Part shown: positions 1 through 6,633 of the stretch, one piece after another
How the letters are laid out: each line of letters starts with the position of its first letter
How positions within the stretch are numbered: the first letter of the stretch is position 1
Source of the DNA: Stenotrophobium rhamnosiphilum
GTDB taxonomy: Bacteria; Pseudomonadota; Gammaproteobacteria; Nevskiales; Nevskiaceae
Assembly: GCF_003052265.1 (NCBI RefSeq)
Contig: NZ_QANS01000002.1
Location: 558,001-622,000, forward strand
Length of the DNA stretch: 64,000 nucleotides
Direction of reading: 5' to 3'
Notes under the pieces: generated by a model
What the model was told of the DNA's origin: nothing
The model's database searches: none
The model's input: the letters and a program-made list of their open reading frames with translations, nothing else
Translations under genes and position numbers: made by a program

Positions 1-148
1 GGTAACAAACGCGTTTGCACTTCAGCTGGCAAAGCAGCCAAGAGACGGTTTTGATGCGGATTATGCGAATGGGGCATTTAGGAGCTGCTCAAAAGGGGTG
101 GAACAAGACCACCAAGAGAGCAGCATACTCTCACCATACTTCTCTATA

Positions 149-164
149 TGTACGATGCCGTACA
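149..164. promoter_or_regulatory. CRP/FNR-geometry dyad, copy A
   Basis: The site reads TGTAC-GATGCC-GTACA, a perfect 5-bp inverted repeat with a 6-bp spacer, the same 5-6-5 layout as CRP/FNR operators. The arms extend outward to ATATGTAC/GTACATAT. It lies about 135 bases upstream of the small membrane protein gene at 299. Five related copies occur in the first 6.2 kb, each upstream of a gene. Binding by the Crp-family protein encoded at 2791 is an inference. Confidence 0.55.
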
Positions 165-215
165 TATCTTTCTTGTGCCGGCCATATAAGGCTTAGCAAG
201 CATTCGGACCGCTTA

Positions 216-231
216 GGTGCGATGCCGCACA
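216..231. promoter_or_regulatory. CRP/FNR-geometry dyad, copy B
   Basis: The site reads GGTGC-GATGCC-GCACA, with the same spacer as copy A and arms differing by A-to-G and T-to-C exchanges that keep the symmetry. It ends 67 bases before the start codon at 299, a typical activator distance. Together with copy A it makes a tandem pair of candidate operators. Confidence 0.5.
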
Positions 232-298
232 GACCCTCGCTTCCAGTCTGGCCCACTCTAAATGCTCTAACAAACTTTAAATATTCGGAGAGCTCAAC

Positions 299-445
299 AT
301 GCTCGCAACAATCGCTATCGTATTACTCGTTCTGTGGGCACTAGGCATGGTGTCTTCCTACACGATCGGTGGATTCATCCATATTCTTTTGGTCGTGGCC
401 ATTATCGTCGTCCTTATTCGCGTCATCCAAGGCCGAAGAATCTGA
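299..445 (+). CDS. lmo0937-family small membrane protein (48 aa)
   Basis: This 48-residue protein is almost entirely hydrophobic. It starts MLATIAIVLL, has a short Ser-Ser-Tyr-Thr-Ile-Gly-Gly turn near residues 19-25, a second hydrophobic helix, and a basic tail ending GRRI. That pattern matches the lmo0937/DUF5670 family of tiny inner-membrane proteins, often found among general stress genes; their molecular role is unknown. A ribosome binding site (GGAG at 287-290) lies 8 bases before the ATG. Two dyads (copies A and B) lie upstream and a strong hairpin follows the stop, so it is probably monocistronic and controlled through the dyads. Confidence 0.85.
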   Translation: MLATIAIVLLVLWALGMVSSYTIGGFIHILLVVAIIVVLIRVIQGRRI

Positions 446-451
446 TGTAAA

Positions 452-493
452 GCGCCGTACGTTTTTGATCGCACAGCGATTAACGTACGGCGC
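452..493. repeat. Nested stem-loop after the lmo0937-type gene
   Basis: A perfect 12-bp inverted repeat (GCGCCGTACGTT at 452-463, complement at 482-493) encloses a smaller ATCGC-ACA-GCGAT hairpin. It starts 6 bases after the stop codon at 445. There is no downstream T-run, so it is not a textbook intrinsic terminator. Its right arm is shared with dyad copy C, so the DNA could act both as RNA hairpin and as operator. Confidence 0.6.
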
Positions 494-499
494 CGTACA
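484..499. promoter_or_regulatory. CRP/FNR-geometry dyad, copy C
   Basis: The site reads CGTAC-GGCGCC-GTACA. Its core, positions 485-498, is a perfect 14-bp palindrome. It ends 56 bases before the ATG at 556, the closest spacing of the six copies. It is followed by GACC, and copy B is likewise followed by GACC. Confidence 0.55.
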
Positions 500-555
500 G
501 ACCTTGCCCTGAACAATACGCATCATGGACACGGCCACATTTTTAGGAGCCCGTC

Positions 556-765
556 ATGAATCAGAGCAAACATCCAACTGCCGTAAATAACTCACCGAAG
601 CAGCACATGGCGGTCAATATGTCCGCAAGTGAAATTATCGAAGGCATGTTTAGCGTTTGGCCAAAATCCGAGCCAGTTGAATCAAAACAAGAAGTGCCGA
701 CCTCGACCGCCGCTAAAGGCGATGACGATGTCATGAGTACACCGGCCAAGAAAACCAGGCCGTGA
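556..765 (+). CDS. Small hydrophilic protein of unknown function (69 aa)
   Basis: I do not recognise this 69-residue protein. It has no signal peptide or membrane segment. It is rich in Ser, Lys, Glu, Pro and Thr, with an acidic patch (Gly-Asp-Asp-Asp, about residues 55-58) and a basic tail (KKTRP), and is probably largely disordered. A clear ribosome binding site (AGGAG) precedes the ATG, and dyad copy C lies about 57 bases upstream. Both argue that it is a real gene despite the lack of a family. An overlapping antisense frame (561-749) lacks such support. Confidence 0.6.
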   Translation: MNQSKHPTAVNNSPKQHMAVNMSASEIIEGMFSVWPKSEPVESKQEVPTSTAAKGDDDVMSTPAKKTRP

Positions 766-783
766 GCGCCACGTTTAATGCGG

Positions 784-1251
784 TTATTCCGACGCCTGCT
801 CTACACACCGCTGCATGTTCGCCTCACCACCGCCCTTCACTGCTAGCAATAGATCGACGCTGTTTTTAGCAGTGGGCTCTTCGCGTTGGAATCCACGCTC
901 GCCACAGGAAAACATGCCAGCGAACCTTCCACACATTCTTGCTTCTCGAAGCGCACTCTGGCATCGACGCCGGTTGCTTGCGTCCAGAGCAGATGTTTCG
1001 GCTTTATTGGCTCGCAGCACTTTTTGCACGCGTTGGCCTTCAGCATGAGAGTCCATTCTGTTTTGCTTACGGCTCCACGTCGTGGCCGATCGCTCATCAG
1101 GCTGAAACTTGGCCAATTTTGCTTCAATGTTTGGACAAGGGTTGTTTTGAAAAGTCAGTTGACCTTGATGATCGACACAGCGATGAATCGGTCCGGCATG
1201 CGCAATTGCGCAAGATCCCATCAACAACAACGTGAGCGTGTATTTCATCAT
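784..1251 (-). CDS. Exported DUF4124-like protein
   Basis: The 155-residue product begins with a signal peptide (MMKYTLTLLLMG, cleavage likely after AHA, about residue 19). The mature N-terminus has a Cys-Val-Asp-x-x-Gly-Gln-Leu-Thr-Phe ... Cys-Pro segment typical of DUF4124, a short two-cysteine periplasmic domain of unknown role. The rest is charged, with four further cysteines that could form disulfides. Translation could begin at either of two adjacent ATG codons. It is divergent from and slightly overlaps the lipoprotein reading frame that starts near 1198. Function is unknown. Confidence 0.7.
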   Translation of the reverse strand: MMKYTLTLLLMGSCAIAHAGPIHRCVDHQGQLTFQNNPCPNIEAKLAKFQPDERSATTWSRKQNRMDSHAEGQRVQKVLRANKAETSALDASNRRRCQSALREARMCGRFAGMFSCGERGFQREEPTAKNSVDLLLAVKGGGEANMQRCVEQASE

Positions 1252-1650
1252 GCATTCAAATTACCGAATGCGCGTATAGATATCCGTGCGCCAGCGTTCT
1301 TAAGGCGTAATTTATTTTCTTGTGCTCCGCTTGCTGTCTGCCTAATTTTTGCAGGATGCTCTGATCAATCTACCCAATACGCAGGCATCTGGAAGAATCG
1401 CTGCGATGATTATTGGGGCGTGCAGATAAAGCCCGCTGATGATGGACTTTATTCAGTGACTTTCTGTGGCTTGTCAGGTTGTCTGGAGCCAGGTGATTGG
1501 CTGTTGAATACTGCGATCGTGGATGATCCCGTCTATAAGGTGATTTCACCCACCCAGATTCGCATCACACGCGGCACTCACCCACCGCTTACTTATATTC
1601 GTTGTAGCCAAAATCCGGATTGGGCCACGTTCAGCATGGACGTCAGATAG
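1198..1650 (+). CDS. Putative lipoprotein of unknown function
   Basis: The frame carries a hydrophobic stretch ending in a lipobox (Ile-Phe-Ala-Gly-Cys, Cys near residue 54 from this start), then about 100 residues with four cysteines and a compact, possibly beta-rich composition (YAGIWKNRCDDYWG). This suggests a small lipid-anchored envelope protein. The start is doubtful. The last ATG before the lipobox is 1198, which gives an unusually long region before the hydrophobic segment and overlaps the divergent gene by about 54 bases. The true start may be a rarer codon nearer 1300. I do not recognise a family. Confidence 0.55.
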   Translation: MRNCARSHQQQRERVFHHAFKLPNARIDIRAPAFLRRNLFSCAPLAVCLIFAGCSDQSTQYAGIWKNRCDDYWGVQIKPADDGLYSVTFCGLSGCLEPGDWLLNTAIVDDPVYKVISPTQIRITRGTHPPLTYIRCSQNPDWATFSMDVR

Positions 1651-1923
1651 CTAGGGCTCGTACTGTCTGAGAAATATTTCTTCTTCTTTGCTCAACGCAC
1701 AAAGACACCATGGACGCGGTGTCACTGCGGTTTCAAATACCCTATAGATTAATGCTACCGGCGTTGAAGTCTTAGTCAGATCTTCCGATTTAATCGCATC
1801 AGCATTCGCTTCGGAAACTGCTGTCGGCCTCGCGATCTGAGGTGAATGTTCTTGCGCCTGTGCAAGAACAGAAATACTAAAAATAATGCCCGCTGTGACT
1901 TTTGAGACTTGGAGCAGAGTCAT
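1651..1923 (-). CDS. Small exported protein of unknown function (90 aa)
   Basis: A signal peptide is visible at the N-terminus (residues 1-23, ending LAQAQ). The mature part of about 65 residues is polar, with a Trp-Cys-Leu-Cys motif near residue 73. No family is recognised. It ends exactly where the convergent lipoprotein frame ends (1650/1651), so the two stops abut. A 54-residue membrane protein is encoded 15 bases upstream on the same strand, suggesting a two-gene unit. Confidence 0.5.
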   Translation of the reverse strand: MTLLQVSKVTAGIIFSISVLAQAQEHSPQIARPTAVSEANADAIKSEDLTKTSTPVALIYRVFETAVTPRPWCLCALSKEEEIFLRQYEP

Positions 1924-1938
1924 TGTGAGCTTCTCTGC

Positions 1939-2103
1939 TCAATGCGCCATAGCTTGCGCAATGCTGTAGGCACTGCCGGCTGCGAGTATCAAACCCACAA
2001 ACGCCACCCGGGCCACTGCGCTTGTGCGTTGGCCAAATCCCTCAAAACCTAGCGCCGCCCATAGAAGCATCGGCACTGCCAGCACAAAGATAAGAATAAT
2101 CAT
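1939..2103 (-). CDS. Small two-helix membrane protein (54 aa)
   Basis: The minus strand from the ATG at 2103 to the TGA at 1939 encodes 54 residues. There is an N-terminal hydrophobic helix (MIILIFVLAVPMLLW), a polar turn with FEGFGQRTS, and a second helix (VAFVGLILAAG) with a short tail ending AMAH. The two-helix pattern and the 15-base spacing to the exported protein at 1923 support a real gene. No convincing ribosome binding site is seen and no family is recognised. Confidence 0.45.
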   Translation of the reverse strand: MIILIFVLAVPMLLWAALGFEGFGQRTSAVARVAFVGLILAAGSAYSIAQAMAH

Positions 2104-2213
2104 GGCAGCTCAACTTCAAGAATAGGAAAACCTTGAGCCAAGCCTGAGTCCTAAACTGAATTTGTTCTGTTCTGTTTCGTACAAAGCGAGAAATATCTTT
2201 AGGCACTGATGAA

Positions 2214-2229
2214 CGTGCCCTAGCGAACA
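2214..2229 (-). promoter_or_regulatory. CRP/FNR-geometry dyad, copy D
   Basis: Read on the minus strand the site is TGTTC-GCTAGG-GCACG, keeping the 5-6-5 layout with one mismatch between the arms. It lies about 70 bases upstream of the collagen-like lipoprotein start at 2299, so its orientation is opposite to the other five. The near-symmetry makes orientation of little consequence for a dimeric regulator. Confidence 0.45.
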
Positions 2230-2298
2230 GAGAACTGAGAATTGGCTGCCGACAATGGCGCAGGCAGCTTTGCCCCACCCATGAATGTAGGTGCAGAC

Positions 2299-2580
2299 AT
2301 GAAATATGCAATTCCTTTAGCAATCGTGATGGCACTTGGACTGAGTGCTTGTGACCGCCCGGCTCCAACGCCAATAGTGGTGACCCCAGCTCCTGTTCCG
2401 GGACCAGCTGGTCCACAAGGCGCTCCAGGCGACCAAGGTGCCAGAGGCAATTCCGGAGAACAGGGCATGACCGGCGATCAGGGTAATCAGGGCAACACTG
2501 GCTACACGGGCGCACAGGGCACTCAAGGTAAAACTGGCGAAAACGGCACGACCATCGTGGTTGTACCGCCAGCAGAATAA
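2299..2580 (+). CDS. Collagen-like lipoprotein
   Basis: The 93-residue product has a lipoprotein signal peptide with a Leu-Ser-Ala-Cys lipobox (Cys near residue 18), a Pro/Val-rich spacer, then about 16 uninterrupted Gly-X-Y triplets (from GPAGPQGAPG to GKTGENG), and a short hydrophobic tail, TIVVVPPAE. It is probably a trimeric, lipid-anchored surface or periplasmic stalk. I chose the ATG at 2299 because it puts the signal peptide at the N-terminus and follows AGGTG; an in-frame start at 2242 would add 19 unsuitable residues. Dyad copy D is upstream and a strong hairpin follows. Confidence 0.85.
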   Translation: MKYAIPLAIVMALGLSACDRPAPTPIVVTPAPVPGPAGPQGAPGDQGARGNSGEQGMTGDQGNQGNTGYTGAQGTQGKTGENGTTIVVVPPAE

Positions 2581-2590
2581 GCAGACCCAA

Positions 2591-2618
2591 CCCATAAGGT
2601 GCGACGGCACCTTATGGG
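2591..2618 (+). terminator. Strong hairpin after the collagen-like gene
   Basis: A perfect 12-bp stem (CCCATAAGGTGC with its complement) with a GACG loop begins 10 bases after the stop codon. The downstream sequence has no clear T-run, so termination strength is uncertain; it may instead stabilise the mRNA 3' end. Confidence 0.6.
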
Positions 2619-2676
2619 CTTGGCCGTAGATCAATTCATTCCTTTGAAGATTGCTTCAGTCGTGCCAAATGCCGTC

Positions 2677-2692
2677 TGTACGGTAGCCCACA
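2677..2692. promoter_or_regulatory. CRP/FNR-geometry dyad, copy E
   Basis: The site reads TGTAC-GGTAGC-CCACA, with one left-right mismatch. It lies about 99 bases upstream of the Crp-family gene, so that regulator may control its own transcription. Confidence 0.5.
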
Positions 2693-2790
2693 GAAGAATC
2701 AGCCTATGCACCTCACACTGTCTTATCGGCGTGTTCGAGCAACTCTGATGGCTGCAACAACTTGGCTCTTTTGTCCTACGGGAGAATCAA

Positions 2791-3567
2791 TTGCCAGTTG
2801 TGTTGCAAGGGCAGGAAGCCCATCGCGCTGTCGTCTCAAAAACAGCGTCACTGCTGACACCCAGCCCCCTCCAAAATCATCTTCTCGCCGCACTCCCCGC
2901 GAATGAGTTCAGACAGCTGGCGTCACATCTCGAACAAGTTCCGATGCGCTTAGGCGAGGTTCTGTGCGAATCCGGCTCGCCAATGCAGCATGCTTACTTC
3001 CCCACTACCTCAATCGTCTCTCTGCAATACGTCATGGAGAACGGCGCCGCCGCGGAGATCGCAGGCGTCGGCAACGAAGGTATGTTGGGCATATCGTTGT
3101 TCATGGGCGGCCTCACCACACCCAGCAGAGCGTTAGTACAAACCGGCGGCATCGGTTACCGCTTACCCGTCAAAGTTCTACTTGAACAATTCCATCGTGA
3201 CGGTCCCATCGCGCGTCTTTTACTGCGCTACACCCAAGCCCTCATCACGCAAATTGCTCAAACCGGCGCATGCAATCGCCATCACTCGATGGAGCAACAA
3301 CTGTGCCGATGGCTGCTGCTCACACTGGATCGCATGCCCACGAATGATTTAGTGATGACGCAGGAATTGATCGCCAGCATGCTTGGCGTGCGTCGAGAGA
3401 GCGTGACTGAAGCAGCCGGAAACCTTAAGCACAAAGGCGTTATTAGCTATCGCCGCGGCCACATCACCGTTCTGGACCGCGCCGGTTTGAACTCGCATGT
3501 TTGCGAATGTTACGTCGTGGTTAAAACTGAATTTAATCGTTTGCTCCCCGATGCACCGCACCACTGA
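2791..3567 (+). CDS. Crp/Fnr-family transcriptional regulator
   Basis: This 258-residue protein has a cyclic-nucleotide-binding-like beta roll (about residues 35-150), a long dimerisation helix, and a C-terminal winged helix-turn-helix (about 195-240). Its recognition helix, GVRRESVTEAAGNL, keeps the Arg-Glu pair of CRP but differs after it. The canonical cAMP-binding motif is not obvious, so the ligand is unknown. The C-terminal tail carries Cys-Glu-Cys. Translation appears to start at TTG 2791, 6 bases after GGAG. It is followed after 11 bases by the hybrid kinase gene, forming a likely three-gene operon. It is the obvious candidate to bind the surrounding dyads. Confidence 0.88.
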   Translation: MPVVLQGQEAHRAVVSKTASLLTPSPLQNHLLAALPANEFRQLASHLEQVPMRLGEVLCESGSPMQHAYFPTTSIVSLQYVMENGAAAEIAGVGNEGMLGISLFMGGLTTPSRALVQTGGIGYRLPVKVLLEQFHRDGPIARLLLRYTQALITQIAQTGACNRHHSMEQQLCRWLLLTLDRMPTNDLVMTQELIASMLGVRRESVTEAAGNLKHKGVISYRRGHITVLDRAGLNSHVCECYVVVKTEFNRLLPDAPHH

Positions 3568-3578
3568 AGACCAGAATC

Positions 3579-5288
3579 ATGTCCGAATCCACTATCTCGC
3601 TCAAGAATTCCACCAACTCCAGCGCGGCCGAAAACGTAAGCGAATCTCTGCGGCAGGAAGCGTTGCTGAAAACCGGAGCCCTACAGAATGCAATTCTGAC
3701 CAGCGCAAACTTCTCCATCATCGCCACCGATGAGAAAGGCATCATCCAGTTATTCAATGTCGGTGCGGAACGCATGCTGGGTTATTCGGCTGCTGAGGTA
3801 GTCAACAAGATCAAGCCCAGCGACATGCACGATCCAGAAGAAGTGATGGCGCGTGCAAAGTCATTGAGCTTGGAACTTTCAGCCACGATCACCCCGGGCT
3901 TTGAAGCGCTAGCGTTTAAGGCCTCACGCGGCATCGAAGATAGCTACGATCTGACTTATATCTGTAAAGACGGCAGCCGCTTCCCTGCAGTAGTTTCGAT
4001 CACAGCATTGCGTGACGACTACGATGATCTGATTGGATACCTGCTGATTGGCGCGGATAACTCCGTACGCAAGCAGATCGAGGATGAGCTCAATAGCGCT
4101 AAAGCGGTTGCTGAAAAAGCCAACCTCGCGAAATCAGATTTCCTTTCCAACATGAGCCATGAACTGCGCTCGCCGCTGAACGCGATTCTCGGCTTTGCTC
4201 AGTTGATGGAGTCTGATCCGGTCCCACAAACGCCATCTCAGAAAGAAAGCACCGGGCAAATTCTTCAAGCAGGCTGGTATCTGTTGGATCTGATCAACGA
4301 AATTTTAGATCTGGCCTTAATTGAGTCTGGAAAGTTGCTGCTGTCGAAAGAGCCAATGTCGCTCGACGAAGTGTTGATCGATTGCCAATCAATGATCGAA
4401 CCGCAGGCGCAAAAGCACGGCATCACGATGAACTTTTACAACCTACAAGAAACTTGCTTTGTACATGCTGACCGTACGCGCGTTAAGCAGGTCTTGATCA
4501 ACCTTCTGTCCAATGCCATCAAGTACAACAATGCTGGCGGAACAGTCATCGTTGATTGTGCTGTGAAATCTCCTGAGCGAGTGCGGATTAGTGTTACGGA
4601 TTCGGGCCACGGGCTCACGCAGGAAAAGATGGAGCAACTGTTTCAACCATTCAACCGACTCGGACAAGAAAACAGTGGCGAAGAAGGAACGGGAATAGGC
4701 CTGGTAATGACCAAACGTCTGGTGGAGTTAATGGGCGGAACGATTGGCGTTCAAAGCACCATTGGGAAAGGCAGTGTTTTCTGGGTTGAATTAGTTCGAG
4801 CAGCGGAACCGCTGCTAAACGAACCGCTCATTGCAGAACAAGAACAACCAATATCAATCGCAGAGCACAATGCTGCGACTCGCACGATCCTCTACGTGGA
4901 AGACAACCCGGCCAATCTCAAATTAGTCGAACAACTTATTGCCCGACGTCCAAGCACACGTCTATTAAGCGCGGGTGACGCCACCCTAGGCATCAAGATC
5001 GCGCGTGAGCAACTGCCTGAATTGATCTTGATGGACATCAACTTGCCGGGCATCAGCGGCATCCGCGCGCTGGCAATCTTGCGTGATGATCCGGTAACAG
5101 AACACATCCCGGTTATTGCAATCAGTGCCAACGCAATGCCCCATGACATTCGCAAGGGATTAGAAGCCGGGTTCTTTCGCTATTTGACCAAGCCGATCAA
5201 AGTTGATGCGTTCATGGCCGCACTCGACGAAGCCTTGGAATTCACCAGCGCAAGGGCTGAAGACACAAAAGACTTAACAGCCCGATGA
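3579..5288 (+). CDS. Hybrid sensor histidine kinase (PAS-HisKA-HATPase-REC)
   Basis: The 569-residue protein has no membrane segment and is probably cytoplasmic. Domains in order: PAS with PAC (about 38-165), a short coiled coil, HisKA with phosphoacceptor His194 in SNMSHELRSPLN, HATPase with the N box (LINLLSNAIKYN) and glycine-rich boxes (GEEGTGIGL), and a receiver domain (about 428-545) with phosphoacceptor Asp486 in LILMDINLPG and a conserved Lys-Pro near its end. There is no HPt domain. The PAS sequence does not reveal a bound cofactor. It follows the Crp-family gene and overlaps the next gene by 4 bases (ATGA), so the three are probably co-expressed. Confidence 0.92.
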   Translation: MSESTISLKNSTNSSAAENVSESLRQEALLKTGALQNAILTSANFSIIATDEKGIIQLFNVGAERMLGYSAAEVVNKIKPSDMHDPEEVMARAKSLSLELSATITPGFEALAFKASRGIEDSYDLTYICKDGSRFPAVVSITALRDDYDDLIGYLLIGADNSVRKQIEDELNSAKAVAEKANLAKSDFLSNMSHELRSPLNAILGFAQLMESDPVPQTPSQKESTGQILQAGWYLLDLINEILDLALIESGKLLLSKEPMSLDEVLIDCQSMIEPQAQKHGITMNFYNLQETCFVHADRTRVKQVLINLLSNAIKYNNAGGTVIVDCAVKSPERVRISVTDSGHGLTQEKMEQLFQPFNRLGQENSGEEGTGIGLVMTKRLVELMGGTIGVQSTIGKGSVFWVELVRAAEPLLNEPLIAEQEQPISIAEHNAATRTILYVEDNPANLKLVEQLIARRPSTRLLSAGDATLGIKIAREQLPELILMDINLPGISGIRALAILRDDPVTEHIPVIAISANAMPHDIRKGLEAGFFRYLTKPIKVDAFMAALDEALEFTSARAEDTKDLTAR

Positions 5289-6115
5289 TCAACGCCGCCG
5301 ATATTCTGAATGCCAAAATCCTGATCGTTGATGATCTGGAAGCCAATGTGCGCTTGCTGCACCAAATGCTAGATACCGCGGGCTATACCCGTGTCTCCTC
5401 CACGATGGATCCGACTGAAGTTTGCGAGCTGCACCGCAAAAACCACTATGACTTGATCCTGCTCGATCTATTGATGCCCGGCATGGATGGGTTTGCTGTA
5501 TTGGAAGGACTCAAGACGATTGAGACCGAGCGCTATGTTGCTGTTCTGGTGATTACTGCTCAGCCCGGCCATAAATTGCGAGCGTTGCAAGCGGGCGCCA
5601 AAGATTTCATCAGCAAGCCTTTTGATTTGGTTGAAGTGAAAGCACGCATACACAACATGCTGGAAGTTCGCCTGTTGTATCAGCAGATCGAAAACCACAA
5701 TTTGGTGCTGGAACAAACCGTACTTGAGAGAACTGCCGAACTGCGTGCAAGCGAAGAACGCTTTCACCGCCTCACAGAATTATCTTCTGACTGGTATTGG
5801 GAACAGGATGTGAACGGACATTTTACTAATGTGTCCGGCCCAGCAATGGAAATGCTTGGCATCCGTGGGGAAGGCGTAGCGCACACGCAAACAGATGCAC
5901 AAGGAGTTCGATGGAACGAAATTGAACTCGCCGCTCTTGAGGCCAATATTGCGGCCCGAAAGCCATTTCTGGATTTTGTTTACAGCAGAACCAATGCCGA
6001 CGGCTCGCTGCAATATTTTCAAGTGAGTGGAGAGCCGATCTTTGATCGATCTGGCCATTACTCTGGTTATCGTGGCATTGGCATGGACGTCACTGAGCGA
6101 ATGCGCAAGAAGTAG
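5285..6115 (+). CDS. Response regulator with REC-PAS, no output domain
   Basis: The 276-residue protein has a receiver domain (about residues 10-125; phosphoacceptor Asp61 in LILLDLLMPGMDG, Lys in SKPF), a coiled-coil linker (LLYQQIENHNLVLEQTV), and a PAS/PAC domain (about 155-272) ending DVTERMRKK. Proteins of this layout usually continue into GGDEF, EAL or kinase domains, but here the gene stops right after PAS, so it ends in a sensor module. It overlaps the kinase gene by ATGA and is presumably its phosphorylation partner. It may act by protein-protein contact. Confidence 0.85.
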   Translation: MINAADILNAKILIVDDLEANVRLLHQMLDTAGYTRVSSTMDPTEVCELHRKNHYDLILLDLLMPGMDGFAVLEGLKTIETERYVAVLVITAQPGHKLRALQAGAKDFISKPFDLVEVKARIHNMLEVRLLYQQIENHNLVLEQTVLERTAELRASEERFHRLTELSSDWYWEQDVNGHFTNVSGPAMEMLGIRGEGVAHTQTDAQGVRWNEIELAALEANIAARKPFLDFVYSRTNADGSLQYFQVSGEPIFDRSGHYSGYRGIGMDVTERMRKK

Positions 6116-6120
6116 CGCTA

Positions 6121-6136
6121 TGTACGCTTACACACG
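6121..6136. promoter_or_regulatory. CRP/FNR-geometry dyad, copy F
   Basis: The site reads TGTAC-GCTTAC-ACACG; the left arm is identical to copies A and E and the right arm is degenerate. It lies about 108 bases upstream of the DUF4398 lipoprotein at 6244 and just after the stop of the REC-PAS gene, so it would give the lipoprotein pair its own regulated promoter. Confidence 0.4.
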
Positions 6137-6243
6137 GACACCTTAATGGCTTGAGCGTAAAACTAAGCTCAACGAATCGGCGGCGAGTTTCGCCCCCAAT
6201 CCGATATCGCGCTAAGTCCGCGCAAGCATTTAAGGAGTTCACC

Positions 6244-6630
6244 ATGAAACTACACCTCGTCCCCCTTCGCGTTCTATTGATGGGCGGAGTACTCGCTCTT
6301 GCCGCTTGCGCTAGCACCCCACAGCCACCACTTGACACCCTACAGGCTGCAGACATTTCTGTAGCCAGCGCTGAAAAAGAAAGCGGCGCTGAATTTGCTC
6401 CGCTTGAAATGCGTACTGCCCGTGAAAAGTTGGCCGCCGCACACGCCGCCGCCTTGAAGAAAGATGACAAAGATATGACCGAGTCACGTCGCCTTGCTGA
6501 TGAAGCACGCGCCGACGCTGATCTGGCCACATCAAAAGCACGCCTCGGCAAAGCCAATGCAGTGAATCAAGAACTGCAAAAGAATGGCAAGGCGCTGCGC
6601 CAAGAAACACAACGCAATACGGGAGGCTAA
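6244..6630 (+). CDS. DUF4398-domain lipoprotein
   Basis: The 128-residue product begins with a lipoprotein signal (LALAAC, Cys near residue 21) followed by an alpha-helical DUF4398 domain (A..EF.PLEM..AREKL..A...A) and an Ala/Lys/Glu-rich coiled-coil tail. Family members are small lipid-anchored envelope proteins usually found beside OmpA-type proteins, as here: the OmpA-like gene starts 4 bases after this stop. AAGGAG at 6232-6237 precedes the ATG well. An upstream in-frame start at 6151 would place the signal peptide internally and is rejected. Confidence 0.85.
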   Translation: MKLHLVPLRVLLMGGVLALAACASTPQPPLDTLQAADISVASAEKESGAEFAPLEMRTAREKLAAAHAAALKKDDKDMTESRRLADEARADADLATSKARLGKANAVNQELQKNGKALRQETQRNTGG

Positions 6631-6633
6631 ACC

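Noticed and set aside
6..17. Perfect 12-bp palindrome CAAACGCGTTTG at the window edge
   Set aside because: It does not fit the 5-N6-5 dyad pattern, and there is no context on its left side to judge it.
15..344. 109-residue open frame over the region upstream of the lmo0937-type gene
   Set aside because: It runs through both candidate operators and the ribosome binding site of the real gene and has no recognisable protein features.
2401..2560. Regular short DNA repeats that might suggest a CRISPR or satellite array
   Set aside because: The periodicity is 9 bases and in frame, explained by Gly-X-Y codons; there are no spacers and no cas genes.
2042..2590. 182-residue minus-strand frame opposite the collagen-like gene
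   Set aside because: It is a mirror of the Gly-X-Y repeats; the plus-strand frame has a lipobox, a ribosome binding site and a regular repeat.
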